Shown here piece after piece: positions 47,554-56,478 of a stretch of DNA of 64,000 bases. The stretch is from positions 124,001 through 188,000 of the forward strand of contig CAWGAE010000014.1 of NCBI GenBank assembly GCA_963820395.1. The letters are read 5' to 3'. Origin of the DNA: DATFVJ01 sp963820395. GTDB lineage: Bacteria > Actinomycetota > Actinomycetes > Streptosporangiales > Streptosporangiaceae. The notes beneath the pieces are model-generated. The model had not been told where the DNA came from, did no database searches, and worked only from the letters and a program-made list of their open reading frames with translations. The stretch's first letter is position 1. Each line of letters begins with the position of its first letter. The translations under genes were made by a program, and so were the position numbers.

Positions 47554-47888
47554 CAGGCGGGCGGGAGCGAGCGCCCGTCCCGGCGCTTGGGCGTGACCTG
47601 CGGCCCGGCCTGCCCGGAGGGCTGGGAGGACACCGCAGTGGGTTGCCGGTCGCAGGCCGTCCTGGCGGTCCCGGCCGGTTCGGCGATCAGCAGCTCCTCC
47701 ACCCCGCATCCCAGGACGGCGCAGATGACGTCCAGGTCGTCGAGCTTGACGCTGGCCGGGCTGCCCGACCACAGCCCGGACATCTTCCCGGCGCTGATCA
47801 CCAGGCCCGCCTCGGCGAGCATCCGCTGCAGCTCGCTGGCCTTCCAGATGCTCCGGTTGGCGGCTGTCAGCCGCAGGTTCCACTTCAC
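47553..47888 (-). CDS. XRE-family (Cro/C1-type) HTH protein
   Basis: 111 residues from GTG 47888, overlapping the recombinase stop by 4 bases. The HTH is in ASELQRMLAEAGLVISAGKM, LWSGSPASVKLDDLDVICAV and LGCGVEELL, close to the Cro/C1 HTH_26 pattern. The C-terminal 45 residues are disordered. Tightly coupled between two recombinase genes, it may control their expression or act in the recombination complex. Confidence 0.88.
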   Translation of the reverse strand: MKWNLRLTAANRSIWKASELQRMLAEAGLVISAGKMSGLWSGSPASVKLDDLDVICAVLGCGVEELLIAEPAGTARTACDRQPTAVSSQPSGQAGPQVTPKRRDGRSLPPA

Positions 47889-48982
47889 GGACCGAGCCCC
47901 TTCAACCGATCGGCCGCCCGCTGCTGGCCGGTGACCCAGGCATCTTCGACATGGGTGGCCTGGACGTGAATGTAATTCATGGTCGTGGCGACCCAGGCAT
48001 GGCCGAGGGTCTGCTGAATTGCGGCCAGATCCATCCCACCCAGATACAGCTGCGAGGCGCAGAAATGCCGCAGAACATGCGGGGTGACCCGGTCCGGCCA
48101 GTCCGGCAGATGCGTGGCCGCCGCAGCGGCCAGCGTCGACCGCAATGTCTCATTGCCTACCCGGGCCGCCGTCCCGTCGGCGTTGCGGCGCTCGGAACAA
48201 AACAGCGGGGCACCGGGCCGGGTGTGATCGTCATCGATACGGCACCACACGTCCTCAACGGACCACCGCAGGGCCGCGCCGGCGTTGTTGATCAACGGCA
48301 CCATGCGTTCGCGCGGCCCGGACCCCCGGGCACCCTTGCCCTTGCGGACGTGCAGCTTGCCGAAGCGTCCCAGGTTCCACTTGACGTCGGCCAGGTCGAG
48401 GTGGCTTGTCTCGTTGACGCGCAGCCCGACCTCGGCCATCAGCCGGGCCGCGGCGTAGTTTCGGGCGGCCGGGGCGAACTTCCGGCAGGTCACCAGCTCC
48501 TGCCTCCATCCGGCGAACAGCGCATCCACCTGCGGGGCCGAGGGCGGGATCCGCAACGCCGCCCGGCCCGCTCCCCGCGGCCGGTTCATCTCATCGATCG
48601 GGCATTCCACCACCCGGCCGGTCATCTGATGGATCTCGGCCTTGTGCCGGATCTCCAAAAACAAGAAATAGACCCGCAGCGCCCGCGAGCGGGCCAGCCG
48701 CGTGCCCTTGGCGGCGCCCCTCAGCACCTTGCCGAAGTAGGCATCTGCGTCAGCGGGCTCCATCTCCCACAACGGCCGGCCGAACCACACCCGCATCTGC
48801 TCAAGATTGACCACGTCCGAAGCGATCGTGGCATCGGCCAGCCCGGCGGCCGCCCGGGCCAGGACGAACCCGGCCAGCACGTCAGTCTCGAACGCCGCCA
48901 GCTCATCCGGCCCGGCAGGCGCACGCGCCTCACGCAGATCCCGCACGGCCGCCAAGCTCAACCCGGGCCTCCTCGGCTTCAC
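47885..48982 (-). CDS. Tyrosine recombinase (integrase), intact
   Basis: 365 residues with an N-terminal SAM-like core-binding domain (ATIASDVVNLEQMRVWFGRP, about 48-130). The catalytic set is complete: Arg in EVGLRVNETSHLDL, Lys in VRKGKGARGSG, HVLRHFCAS (His and Arg), LGHAWVATTMNYIHV (His and nucleophile Tyr). It is first gene of the three-gene operon. Its N-terminus points to 49.0 kb, where repeats (CTGGGGTTA twice, near 49,093 and 49,123) may be recombinase arm sites. Confidence 0.93.
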   Translation of the reverse strand: MKPRRPGLSLAAVRDLREARAPAGPDELAAFETDVLAGFVLARAAAGLADATIASDVVNLEQMRVWFGRPLWEMEPADADAYFGKVLRGAAKGTRLARSRALRVYFLFLEIRHKAEIHQMTGRVVECPIDEMNRPRGAGRAALRIPPSAPQVDALFAGWRQELVTCRKFAPAARNYAAARLMAEVGLRVNETSHLDLADVKWNLGRFGKLHVRKGKGARGSGPRERMVPLINNAGAALRWSVEDVWCRIDDDHTRPGAPLFCSERRNADGTAARVGNETLRSTLAAAAATHLPDWPDRVTPHVLRHFCASQLYLGGMDLAAIQQTLGHAWVATTMNYIHVQATHVEDAWVTGQQRAADRLKGLGP

Positions 48983-49183
48983 TGATCCAAGAAGACCAGC
49001 ACTGGAGACGATAGACCCTCAAGAACCCCGAGAAACCCTCAGCTGACAGCAGCAGCATGGGTCACGGAAGAACACCCAGGTCCTGGGGTTACAGAGGCGA
49101 GAGACACCTCAGGGAACTCTGGGGTTATTTATTAGAAACGGACCGGGGGCACCCCGGCACCGCGCCCCAGGCCGACTCAACCC

Positions 49184-49765
49184 GAGCATGCGCTGGTGCT
49201 GTGCGCCGACGAGAAGTCGCAGATCCAGGCGCTGGACCGGTCCCAGCCGGTGCTGCCGATGATGCCCGGCATGCCCGAGCGGCGCACCCACGACTACGCC
49301 CGCAACGGCATCACCAGCCTGTTCGCCGCGTACGGCATCGCCGACGGCACCGTGATCAGCCAGCTGCACCGCCGGCACCGCCACCAGGAGTTCCTGAAGT
49401 TCCTCAAGACGATCGACAAGAACGTGCCTGCGGAACTGGAAGTCCACCTGGTCTGCGACAACTACGGCACGCACAAGACCCCGGCCATCCAGGCGTGGCT
49501 GGAGCGCCACCCCCGGTTCACCATCCACCTCACCCCGACCGGCTCCTCCTGGATCAACCAGGTGGAGCGGTGGTCCGGCTACCTCACCGACCAGATGATC
49601 CGCCGCGGCGTGCACAAAAGCGTCCAGGCGCTCGAAGCCGACATCCGCCGGTGGATCGAGACCTGGAACGAAGACCCCCGGCCGTTTACCTGGACCAAGA
49701 CCGCCGAGGAGATCCTCGATTCCCTAGCTAAATATATCGCTAGGATTTCCGGCGCTGGACACTAG
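49184..49765 (+). pseudogene. IS630 transposase D, C-terminal part
   Basis: The frame resumes within the catalytic core: ALVLCADEKSQIQALDRSQP, HLVCDNYGTHKTPAIQAW, SSWINQVERWSGYLTDQMIR, ending ISGAGH and TAG at the TA. It matches the missing half of the gene at 40,789. The usual WFG after the last catalytic Glu reads WSG. Confidence 0.9.
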
Positions 49766-49807
49766 CGGCGGCTGTTACTGGATGTGCGAGCCGGTGGCTG
49801 TGAGGGG

Positions 49808-49950
49808 CCGTTGTACTTCGCTTGTCGACAGCATCACCGTCCGCCTCGACCGGCGCGCCTACTCACCCGTCCTCCGCCAGGCCGCACTCCCCGCCGACAC
49901 CACCGTCCCCTGGTGGGGCAACCGGACGCTGCACTTCGAGTTCGCGTGAA
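49808..49950 (+). pseudogene. 3' fragment of an unidentified gene
   Basis: A frame giving LVDSITVRLDRRAYSPVLRQ and PWWGNRTLHFEFA, then TGA. It looks like a genuine protein C-terminus cut by the IS630 insertion, but I cannot name it. It overlaps the tail of the minus-strand membrane gene. Confidence 0.4.
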
Positions 49951-50471
49951 CCTTGCCCCGATCCTGCCGCATGGAAATCCGCGTTAGCGCGGGCACGAGC
50001 CGAGTAGGCACGGGTGAAGAAAGCGGGAACGAGGAAGCCGGTGATCGTAAAGAGCCCGATCCAGATGGTGGCCGGTGGTATGAGCACGAGAACAAGCGCG
50101 CACGCGGCGCCCGTGACCAGGAAGCTGGCGGCCCACACCGCAGTGATCACGGCGTTGGTCCGGTAGAAGTGCGGGGTGCTCCATCTTTCCGGCGGCGTAA
50201 TCTGGCGGGCGATGGTCATGGTAAAAGGCCGCCGCACGGCCAGGGAACCGGCAGCGAGGACCCCCACGGTGCCAAATGCCAGCACCACAAGGAAGTTCTG
50301 CAATGGACTGTGCGGGTCTGCGAAGGCGATACCAGCCATAACGACGAAGTAACCGACCGTTCCCAGGATGAGCAGGTCGGCGCTACCATGGCGGACCGCC
50401 CTGGCTGCCAGCATGGCCGCAACCACCGCTCCCGCCAGCATGGCGACCGCCCAGCTAGCCACCAGCGACAC
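49863..50471 (-). CDS. Multi-pass membrane protein
   Basis: GTG 50471. Four to five hydrophobic helices (ASWAVAMLAGAVVAAMLAAR, LLILGTVGYFVVMAGIAF, NFLVVLAFGTVGVLAAGSLA, VITAVWAASFLVTGAACALV, IWIGLFTITGFLVPAFF) with a conserved-looking loop RQITPPERWSTPHFYRTN. The last 40 residues overlap the opposite-strand gene fragment and look like read-through past the original end near 49,985. A frame upstream (LLPAQLFPWIAHRA) suggests the true start may be earlier. Function unknown. Confidence 0.65.
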   Translation of the reverse strand: MSLVASWAVAMLAGAVVAAMLAARAVRHGSADLLILGTVGYFVVMAGIAFADPHSPLQNFLVVLAFGTVGVLAAGSLAVRRPFTMTIARQITPPERWSTPHFYRTNAVITAVWAASFLVTGAACALVLVLIPPATIWIGLFTITGFLVPAFFTRAYSARARANADFHAAGSGQGSRELEVQRPVAPPGDGGVGGECGLAEDG

Positions 50472-51558
50472 GGCCCGGTGGGCAATCCAGGGGAAAAGCT
50501 GCGCAGGTAGTAACGCGTTATCTTCATGTTGCCCGCCTGGTGAACAGCGGATCCACCGGGCAGAACCAGGTGGATGTGGACCGCGTACTCGGTTTCCACA
50601 AATTGCCCATTATTAGCACTCATGCTTAGTCTATCGGCAGGAGTCAGCGCGCGAGTAGGGCAGCTTTCCCATCCGAGAACTGCCCTCAGCCCTGCCTTGC
50701 TGAGCCCTGCCAGCCTAGTCTCTCTTTATACCACTATGACGACTTTCGCACTAACTCTGGTCTCGCACGAGAGGCCTGGCGTGGTTCATGCGGTCCAGCG
50801 CGGCGAGATTGTGCGGGTGCTTGATGTGCGTGCCCGAGTCACTCGCGGCTACTGGTGAGAGACCTACAGCAGTTGGCACCTGCGCTCCGTGCGGCTATCT
50901 GCAGGCGCGACCATCGACGCTGCGTTACGGCGGGGACCGCCGACCTGCGGAAGCGGGGCAGCCCGACCTGGCGGCGGCGGCGCGCCCCGCAGGGCTACCG
51001 CCCGAAGGGGCGCGACATGGCCGCCGCCCCGGAGTCGCACAGTAGCCCCACCAGCTCCCCCGCTCGGTCCTGGCGGTGGTGCCCGTCTCAGTCACGCATC
51101 CCCGTTCGATGACCTCGCGTCCCCTGCCAGCGTCCGGGCCATTCGCCCGGCGCTTGAAAAAACCGTAAAGAAAGTTGTCACAAGGCCGGGCAGCAACCGG
51201 GGGCATGCGCCAGGCACCCACGCAGTCGAGCATAGACGGCATCGGTAGTGCATTGCGGCGGCATCGGCGGCATCGGCGGCATCGGTAGTGCATTGCGGCG
51301 GCATCGGCGGCATCGGGACACGGCACCGAGGCACCTAAAGGCACCCGAGACGGCGAGCAGCTCTTCGGTCCATGACCGGGCTTCCCATCCCCGGGCCAGC
51401 CGAGACTACGCCAGGCCTTGCGGGCCTCAACGTCGTTTGTCCTCGCGCTGGCGCGCTACGGGCGCTGCACGTTGACCCCCGCCGCAGCCCCGGCATTAAC
51501 TGACACCTGTTCGGGAACCCCTACCGTTGTCCGCTAAAGCCGCAGGAGTGGAGCAACC
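50472..51558. other. Long region without a convincing gene
   Basis: Only short frames. At 51,236-51,320 two copies of CATCGGTAGTGCATTGCGGC are embedded in GGCATCGGC repeats. No RNA gene recognised. Confidence 0.45.
51236..51320. repeat. GGCATC-rich direct repeats
   Basis: CATCGGTAGTGCATTGCGGC occurs twice, joined by runs of the 9-mer GGCATCGGC. A local slippage-type repeat outside genes. Confidence 0.8.
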
Positions 51559-52038
51559 ATGCCAGAACCCGCGCCCCGCATCGACTTCGCCAACCTCCCC
51601 GCGCCCGCCGAGGGCTTTATGGTGACGTTGTTCATCACCGTGCGCAAGGTCGCGCGGTCCCGGGACTTCTACTCGCGCGTCCTGGGCGGCACCGTGGTCC
51701 TGGACGAGAACCCGTGCATCGTCAGGCTGTCCAATTCATGGATCCTCATGAACCCAGGCGGGCCACCCACCCCCGACAAGCCAGGCATCTCGGTGGTCGA
51801 CTACCAGCCCGGCGACACCACGTCGATCTTCTTGAACTTGCGGGTCGCTGACATCCAGGCCTGCTACGAGGAGTGGAAGGCGAAGGGGGCAGAGTTTGTC
51901 ACGCCGCCAATCGACCGCGGCGCAGAGATCCGCTGCTACATGCGGGACCCGGACGGATACCTCATCGAGGTCGGCCAGGCCACCGGCGTGCTGCACGGCG
52001 AGCTCGCCGCAAAGCGCCCGGAGGACCTCCCTGGCTGA
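51559..52038 (+). CDS. VOC (glyoxalase-fold) protein
   Basis: 159 residues with AGGAGTGGAGC before ATG. FMVTLFITVRKVARSRDFYS, DTTSIFLNLRVADIQACYEE and YMRDPDGYLIEVGQATG show the paired beta-alpha-beta3 modules with metal-site positions (Glu in YLIEVGQ). Such proteins include glyoxalases, dioxygenases and antibiotic-binding proteins. The substrate is unknown. Confidence 0.88.
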   Translation: MPEPAPRIDFANLPAPAEGFMVTLFITVRKVARSRDFYSRVLGGTVVLDENPCIVRLSNSWILMNPGGPPTPDKPGISVVDYQPGDTTSIFLNLRVADIQACYEEWKAKGAEFVTPPIDRGAEIRCYMRDPDGYLIEVGQATGVLHGELAAKRPEDLPG

Positions 52039-52231
52039 GCTCTGTCAGCGGCCTGGAAACTCCGGCCAGCACGCCACCATCCGCCAACCTCCGGTGGTGC
52101 AGGAAGGTCTAGGGCGTGTCAAGGATCAACCGAGGCCGATCCGTCAAGGATCAAGTGGAGCCAGGCACCGGGCAGCTGGTGAAGTCTGGTCTGGCGGCGG
52201 TCAATAACCTACAGAGACCAGATCGTGATCG

Positions 52232-52490
52232 TTACTTCGATTGGCCACTCGTCGGCCCATAATTCCAAGGTTCTCGCTGGGCCAAGAGTTCGGGAAACTC
52301 TGGTTGAAGGACAGAGAATTCGTTGCTCCATGGGTCACGCAGGACCCAGAATGCGAAACCGCGTTCTTGTTGGTGATTCCATCGCGTTGCACCGAGTGCT
52401 TCAAGCCGCTTGACTTCGGCTTCGAGGTCATCGGTCTCTAGGTCGAGGTGCATGCGTTCTTTTGAGGTCTTCTTGTCGTTGGTTCTTTGC
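52232..52490 (-). pseudogene. VOC protein C-terminal fragment
   Basis: ERMHLDLETDDLEAEVKRLE, GFAFWVLRDPWSNEFSVLQP and FPELLAQREPW are the last module of a VOC protein. The N-terminal half is absent upstream of about 52,490. Confidence 0.75.
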
Positions 52491-52673
52491 TTTGCAGGAG
52501 GACTCGTATCTCGGAGTCTGGAAGGCGGAGCCGCCGGTAGATGGGGGCGGCTTTTCTCAGACAGGGAGGCTTATTCATAAGTGGTGAAGAAGAACAGCCC
52601 GATGATGGCCCGGAGCATGCTGGCGTGTTTGCCGATGGGCGGCCGGTAGCGGCCGCCGCTCCCGGTTCTGCAA

Positions 52674-52956
52674 GTGGGCCACATGCTCGGCGACGGCGGG
52701 CACTTCCTCACCAAATCCCGCCGCTACTCAGTCACCTTCGGCCAGCTCCGCGCCGCCCGCACACAGCACCGCCGCCGCCAGAACCACCCCCACGGCGAGC
52801 ACGACCCCTGGGACCGGCCTCTCGACGACACCATCGTCCTGGTCCTCAGCACCTGGACCTACACGGCACAGGCTACACCAGCACCCCCACGCCGAGCTGG
52901 CACTCGCCTCAGCCGCACGTGCCCGCGCTCACCGTCAGGCCGTGCCCGCCGCATAA
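52674..52956 (+). pseudogene. Replication initiator (RepSA-type) C-terminal remnant
   Basis: GHFLTKSRRYSVTFGQLRAA, HGEHDPWDRPLDDTIVLVLS and, after a frame change near 52,865, AELALASAARARAHRQA up to TAA 52,956. This is the C-terminal region of Rep proteins of pSAM2-like actinomycete integrative elements. It directly precedes xis and int, as in those elements. Confidence 0.78.
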
Positions 52957-52993
52957 GTCCGTCTCGTCATGACCAGCCATCCCGGAGGAATCA

Positions 52994-53182
52994 TTGCCCG
53001 TAAGATCCCCGCTCGATAACCGTCTGTGGACAGTCGAAGACCTGTCCGCCTACCTTGACATCCCGGTGCCTACTCTCTATCCGTGGCGCCGCCACCGCTG
53101 CGGCCCGCGATGCCACCGGGTCGGCCGCTATCTGCGCTACCTGCCTGAGGAAGTCATGGCCTGGCTGCGGGAACAGCCATGA
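52994..53182 (+). CDS. xis: Excisionase (Xis), MerR/BldC-like HTH
   Basis: TTG 52994 after GGAGGAA. 62 residues: LDNRLWTVEDLSAYLDIPVP, RCHRVGRYLRYLPEEVMAWL. This is the usual size and pattern of Xis in actinomycete integrative elements, where it bends DNA at attL/attR for excision. Its stop overlaps the int start by 4 bases (ATGA). Confidence 0.85.
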   Translation: MPVRSPLDNRLWTVEDLSAYLDIPVPTLYPWRRHRCGPRCHRVGRYLRYLPEEVMAWLREQP

Positions 53183-53463
53183 TCGAAAGGCGCGGTAACT
53201 CCTGGCGTGCCCGGTATCGCGGGCCGGACCGCCGCGAACGAAGCCAAGCGCCATACCGCCACGTCGCTGATGATCTAGGTGGGCTACCCGCCGAAGATGC
53301 TCCAGGAGATCATGGGGCACGCCAGCATCAGCACGACCCTCGACCTGTACGGCGCCTGTATCCCGGCGAGATAGACCGCTACGCCGACGCCTCGATGGCG
53401 CTGCGGCGATGGCCGATGCGGCCAAAATGCGGCCAGTTGAGCTGGCTGATGACCTGGGGCTAA
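53179..53463 (+). pseudogene. int: Integrase with large internal deletion
   Basis: The first 20 codons (MIERRGNSWRARYRG) are the normal int start. After about 53,275 the sequence jumps into the last 180 bases of int (YPPKMLQEIMGHASISTTLD, out of frame), ending beside the tRNA fragment. About 1 kb of int, including most catalytic residues, is missing. Confidence 0.85.
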
Positions 53464-53493
53464 ACACGTGATCGCGCCGACCTGCGGTTATGG

Positions 53494-53538
53494 TGGCGCG
53501 CTCGGAGGGATTCGAACCCCCAACCTTCTGATCCGTAG
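53494..53538 (-). other. tRNA-Arg(ACG) 3' half, attachment scar
   Basis: On the minus strand: CTACGGATCAGAAGG then TTGGGGGTTCGAATCCC and TCCGAGCGCGCCA. This is the anticodon loop (ACG), 3' anticodon stem, T arm and acceptor of tRNA-Arg. The 5' half is replaced by unrelated DNA after CTACGG. It is the classic product of site-specific integration into a tRNA gene. Confidence 0.85.
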
Positions 53539-53815
53539 CAAGATTTCGACCGTGCAGATCGATCCATAGTTGGCCGACAGGCCTGCTTCCAGGGGTTGTG
53601 GACGGCGGCCTGATCCAGCTGCATCCGGACCCGTCCACGTCCGTTGTTAGCAAATCCGTTAGCAAGATCAGCGAGCTTGGTGTCTCTCTTGACCATGGCT
53701 TTCACCGCGACGAGCTACCCCCGCCGTAAGGGGCCAGGCACGGCACTCTCGTGAACATGAAACAAACACGGGGCTTCTTGACTCATAGCCCGCCCCCTCC
53801 CGGGCAAGCCTGCGG
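53539..53815. other. Intergenic beside attachment scar
   Basis: Unrelated DNA beyond the tRNA identity block, up to the convergent DUF2252 gene end. No gene seen. Confidence 0.45.
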
Positions 53816-55276
53816 TCACGTGCCGCGCTGCGCGATGACGCGTCCGGTCGCGGCAGCCGTGGCCAGCGCCTGGTAGTCGCGTTCAGCCTGGTCGGCGTAG
53901 GCGCTGGCGAACTGCGCGATGGCCTGGTCGAAGATATCTGCGGCGCCGAGGTAGGCCGCGATCGCGACCGAGTCGCCGGACCGGGCGTGGGACCGGGCCA
54001 GCGTCCAGGCGCACAGCTCGCCGTAGATCAGCATCCCGGATGGCCGCATGGCGTCGATGTCCAGCGAGAACTTCCAGTCGCGCAATTGGCGGACGTAGAA
54101 GTCATGCGTCTTCCCATCACGCACCCGCTCGCTGCGCTGCCAGCCGAGGAAGATGTCGCTAACCGGCTGGATCAGCCACTGGCCCTCGACCACCCGCTGA
54201 CCCTGGTTAGCGTACTTGCTGGGGCCAGCGAACGCGGCGAGCACGGACGGCTGCGCCTCCTTGACCTGCAAGAGGAGCGGCTCCGTGCCGTCGCGCGTGG
54301 AAAATAGGAAGATCCAGCAGCGGGTCCCGACGCTGCCCACCCCTACCACCTTGCGGGCCCGGTCGACGAACTGGTAGCGCTGAAACAAGATCCGGTGCGC
54401 ACCGTTCAATGTGCGCCCGTAGCTCGCCAGCATGCTGTCCAGCTGCGCCTCGAGGCCCAGCTCGTCCCGCTCCTCCGGGCGCAGGTGGGACACCGGCATA
54501 ACGAGCGGCGGGTCGGCGATGATCCGGGTCTGCCCATCCACCACACCGCACAGCTTGCTGAACGCCTGCATGCTGTCCCGGGTCCGCGCCTTAGCCAGGT
54601 TCTTCGCTACCACCTTGCGGTCGCGCGCGGCCATCCGGGGCTGGAACATCTTCTCCACCAGGGCCAAGTCCACCCGTGCGTACCAGACATCCACGTTGCT
54701 CATCGCGGCGAACGACCGGATCGTCTCCCGGTAGCATCTGGTGCTTGCGGTCACGATCCGCCGCCGCTCCTTGGGGGAGAAGCCGTTGCCGCGTGCCGCT
54801 ACCTCAAGGCTGGCGGCCAGCCGTTTGACGTCCCACTCCCATGGGCCGGGCAGTGTCTCGTCGAAGTCGTTGACATCGAAGAGGAACTTCCGCTCAGGAG
54901 AGGCGAAGATGCCGAAGTTGGACAGGTGCGCGTCCCCGCAGGCCTGTACGACCAGCCCGGTACAAGGCGTCCCGGCCAGATCACTGGCCATCGGCAGCGC
55001 AGCACCGCGGAAGAAGGCGAACGGGGAAACGAGCATCCGGCCATACCGGATCGGCACCAGTTCCGGCACTCGCGACTCCGCCTGTTGCTGCAGCAACCCG
55101 ACCGGGTCCGGCCGGTCCGCAGGCGGGTCGAACACTGCGTGGGTCTCCCGCGGCGCCGCAGCACGGGCCGCCTTGCCACGGGCCACCCGCTCGGCCATGG
55201 TCAGCCGGCCCAGGTCAGGATCCAGCACGCCGCCGGCCACCTGGCCTGGCGCTTTGCTGGCCCGCAGATCAGTCAT
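53816..55276 (-). CDS. DUF2252 protein
   Basis: I chose ATG 55276 (MTDLRASKAPGQ); the open frame extends to 55,375. 486 residues. Recognisable family blocks are ELVPIRYGRMLVSPFAFFRG, QACGDAHLSNFGIFASPER, FDVNDFDETLPGPWEWDVKR and DFYVRQLRDWKFS. GDAHLSNFG and the DVNDFDE acidic pair resemble the catalytic and metal motifs of aminoglycoside-phosphotransferase-like kinases, so a phosphotransferase role is plausible. The substrate is unknown. Single gene. Confidence 0.9.
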   Translation of the reverse strand: MTDLRASKAPGQVAGGVLDPDLGRLTMAERVARGKAARAAAPRETHAVFDPPADRPDPVGLLQQQAESRVPELVPIRYGRMLVSPFAFFRGAALPMASDLAGTPCTGLVVQACGDAHLSNFGIFASPERKFLFDVNDFDETLPGPWEWDVKRLAASLEVAARGNGFSPKERRRIVTASTRCYRETIRSFAAMSNVDVWYARVDLALVEKMFQPRMAARDRKVVAKNLAKARTRDSMQAFSKLCGVVDGQTRIIADPPLVMPVSHLRPEERDELGLEAQLDSMLASYGRTLNGAHRILFQRYQFVDRARKVVGVGSVGTRCWIFLFSTRDGTEPLLLQVKEAQPSVLAAFAGPSKYANQGQRVVEGQWLIQPVSDIFLGWQRSERVRDGKTHDFYVRQLRDWKFSLDIDAMRPSGMLIYGELCAWTLARSHARSGDSVAIAAYLGAADIFDQAIAQFASAYADQAERDYQALATAAATGRVIAQRGT

Positions 55277-56040
55277 GACGGCACCCCAACTTCCAGCGGA
55301 GGGCGCAGCTAGGGCCCGTGCCCCAGCCCCGCCTGACTTAGGGACCAGCTGGAACCCCTGATCGGACCATGGCACGCGAGCGGGCGTACCTCCTCACCCG
55401 CCAAGGGTGAGCAAGCCCAACGGTGCCCGCAGCATGTCACCAAACCGGCAAACGTTCATGGACACCGCACTAGTCTTGTCCTTTTCCTCATAGGCGCCAA
55501 ATCCATGTGAGTGGCTGCCGGGTCTAGGGTGGCGAAGCCATCACGTAGTGACGGCCCGGAGGGCCGCCCTTGACGCGGTAGCCGCGAGCTGGACAATCGG
55601 AGCCGAGGAAGACGGCTGAGTTCTGGGCCTCGCGTGCATGCCGCATAGGCGTGATGATCTGTGGTTCGCAACGGTGTGGCCCGGCGTGCCCAGGTCAGCG
55701 GTGGATTGGGACTCTGGGGCCAAGTAAGTTCGGCTTAAGTGTCAACCCGCAGATTCACGTTTCCGAAGGCGGGAGGTGGTCACCGCGCTCACCTGGGGAG
55801 GTGATGGGGCGATACCTCGCTCGGCCCACACCTGGACCATAGACGGGGCTTTGCTCTCGCTGGCGAGGGCCGCCAGGTTGGTCCCAGAAGTCAGGACCTC
55901 TGGCCCTAATACACACCTTGCCGTCAGGCGAGTGTTGGAGCGAACCTGTCCACCTCTATCTGTGTGGTCGTCATGTCCGGGTGGGCCGACGCCGAAAGGG
56001 GTTAAGCAAGCGTGGCTGAAGGGGTCCCGGCGATTCTGGC
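55277..56040. other. Intergenic, no gene seen
   Basis: 760 bases between divergent genes. A GGCCCGGAGGGCC inverted repeat near 55,555 is the only structure noted. Confidence 0.45.
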
Positions 56041-56478
56041 ATGGAGGCCACATTGACGTCGGCAACAACCAGACCAGCCAGGGGCGCGGGCGGGCACCAT
56101 GTGGAACGCCATGGCTTGGTCGTGTTCGCGACTGTCCTGCTGGTAGTGCTCGGCTGCTTCAACCTGATCTACGGCCTCGCCGCGGTTGCCAACTCGCACG
56201 TATTCATCGCCAACGCGCACTTTGTGTTCGGCGGTCTGCGCACCTGGGGCTGGATTACGTTCATCCTCGGCGTTCTGCAGCTCCTCGCGGCGCCCGGGGT
56301 GCTACTGGGCAATCAGCTGGCACGCTGGTTCGCGGTGGCCGTGATCGGGCTCAACGCCATCGACCAGATGTTCTTCATCCCCGCCTACCCGCTGTGGTCC
56401 CTGACGATCATCGCCGTGGATGTGGTCGCGCTGTATGGGCTGTGCGCCTACGGCAGCCGCCAGGACCTGGCCGCCTAG
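56041..56478 (+). CDS. DUF7144-like four-helix membrane protein
   Basis: 145 residues. After a 25-residue hydrophilic start come four helices (VVFATVLLVVLGCFNLIYGL, TWGWITFILGVLQLLAAPGV, WFAVAVIGLNAIDQMFFIPA, WSLTIIAVDVVALYGLCAYG). This matches small membrane proteins common in actinobacteria, annotated only as integral membrane proteins. Function unknown. Confidence 0.85.
   Translation: MEATLTSATTRPARGAGGHHVERHGLVVFATVLLVVLGCFNLIYGLAAVANSHVFIANAHFVFGGLRTWGWITFILGVLQLLAAPGVLLGNQLARWFAVAVIGLNAIDQMFFIPAYPLWSLTIIAVDVVALYGLCAYGSRQDLAA

Larger units (their letters stand above)
40754..49762 (+). mobile_element. IS630 copy D, interrupted by intron and recombinase module
   Basis: Left end GTGTCATGCGCCTGAAATA at 40,754 after TA. 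The right end, inverted, starts GTGTCCAGCGCCGGAAATC and ends at 49,762 before TA. The two transposase halves (40,789-41,290 and 49,184-49,765) are separated by 7.9 kb holding a group II intron and a tyrosine-recombinase operon. About 85 residues of the transposase centre are absent, so a deletion accompanied the insertions. Confidence 0.85.

Noticed and set aside
48015..48985. Plus-strand frame over the tyrosine recombinase
   Set aside because: Antisense shadow of a gene with a complete catalytic set.
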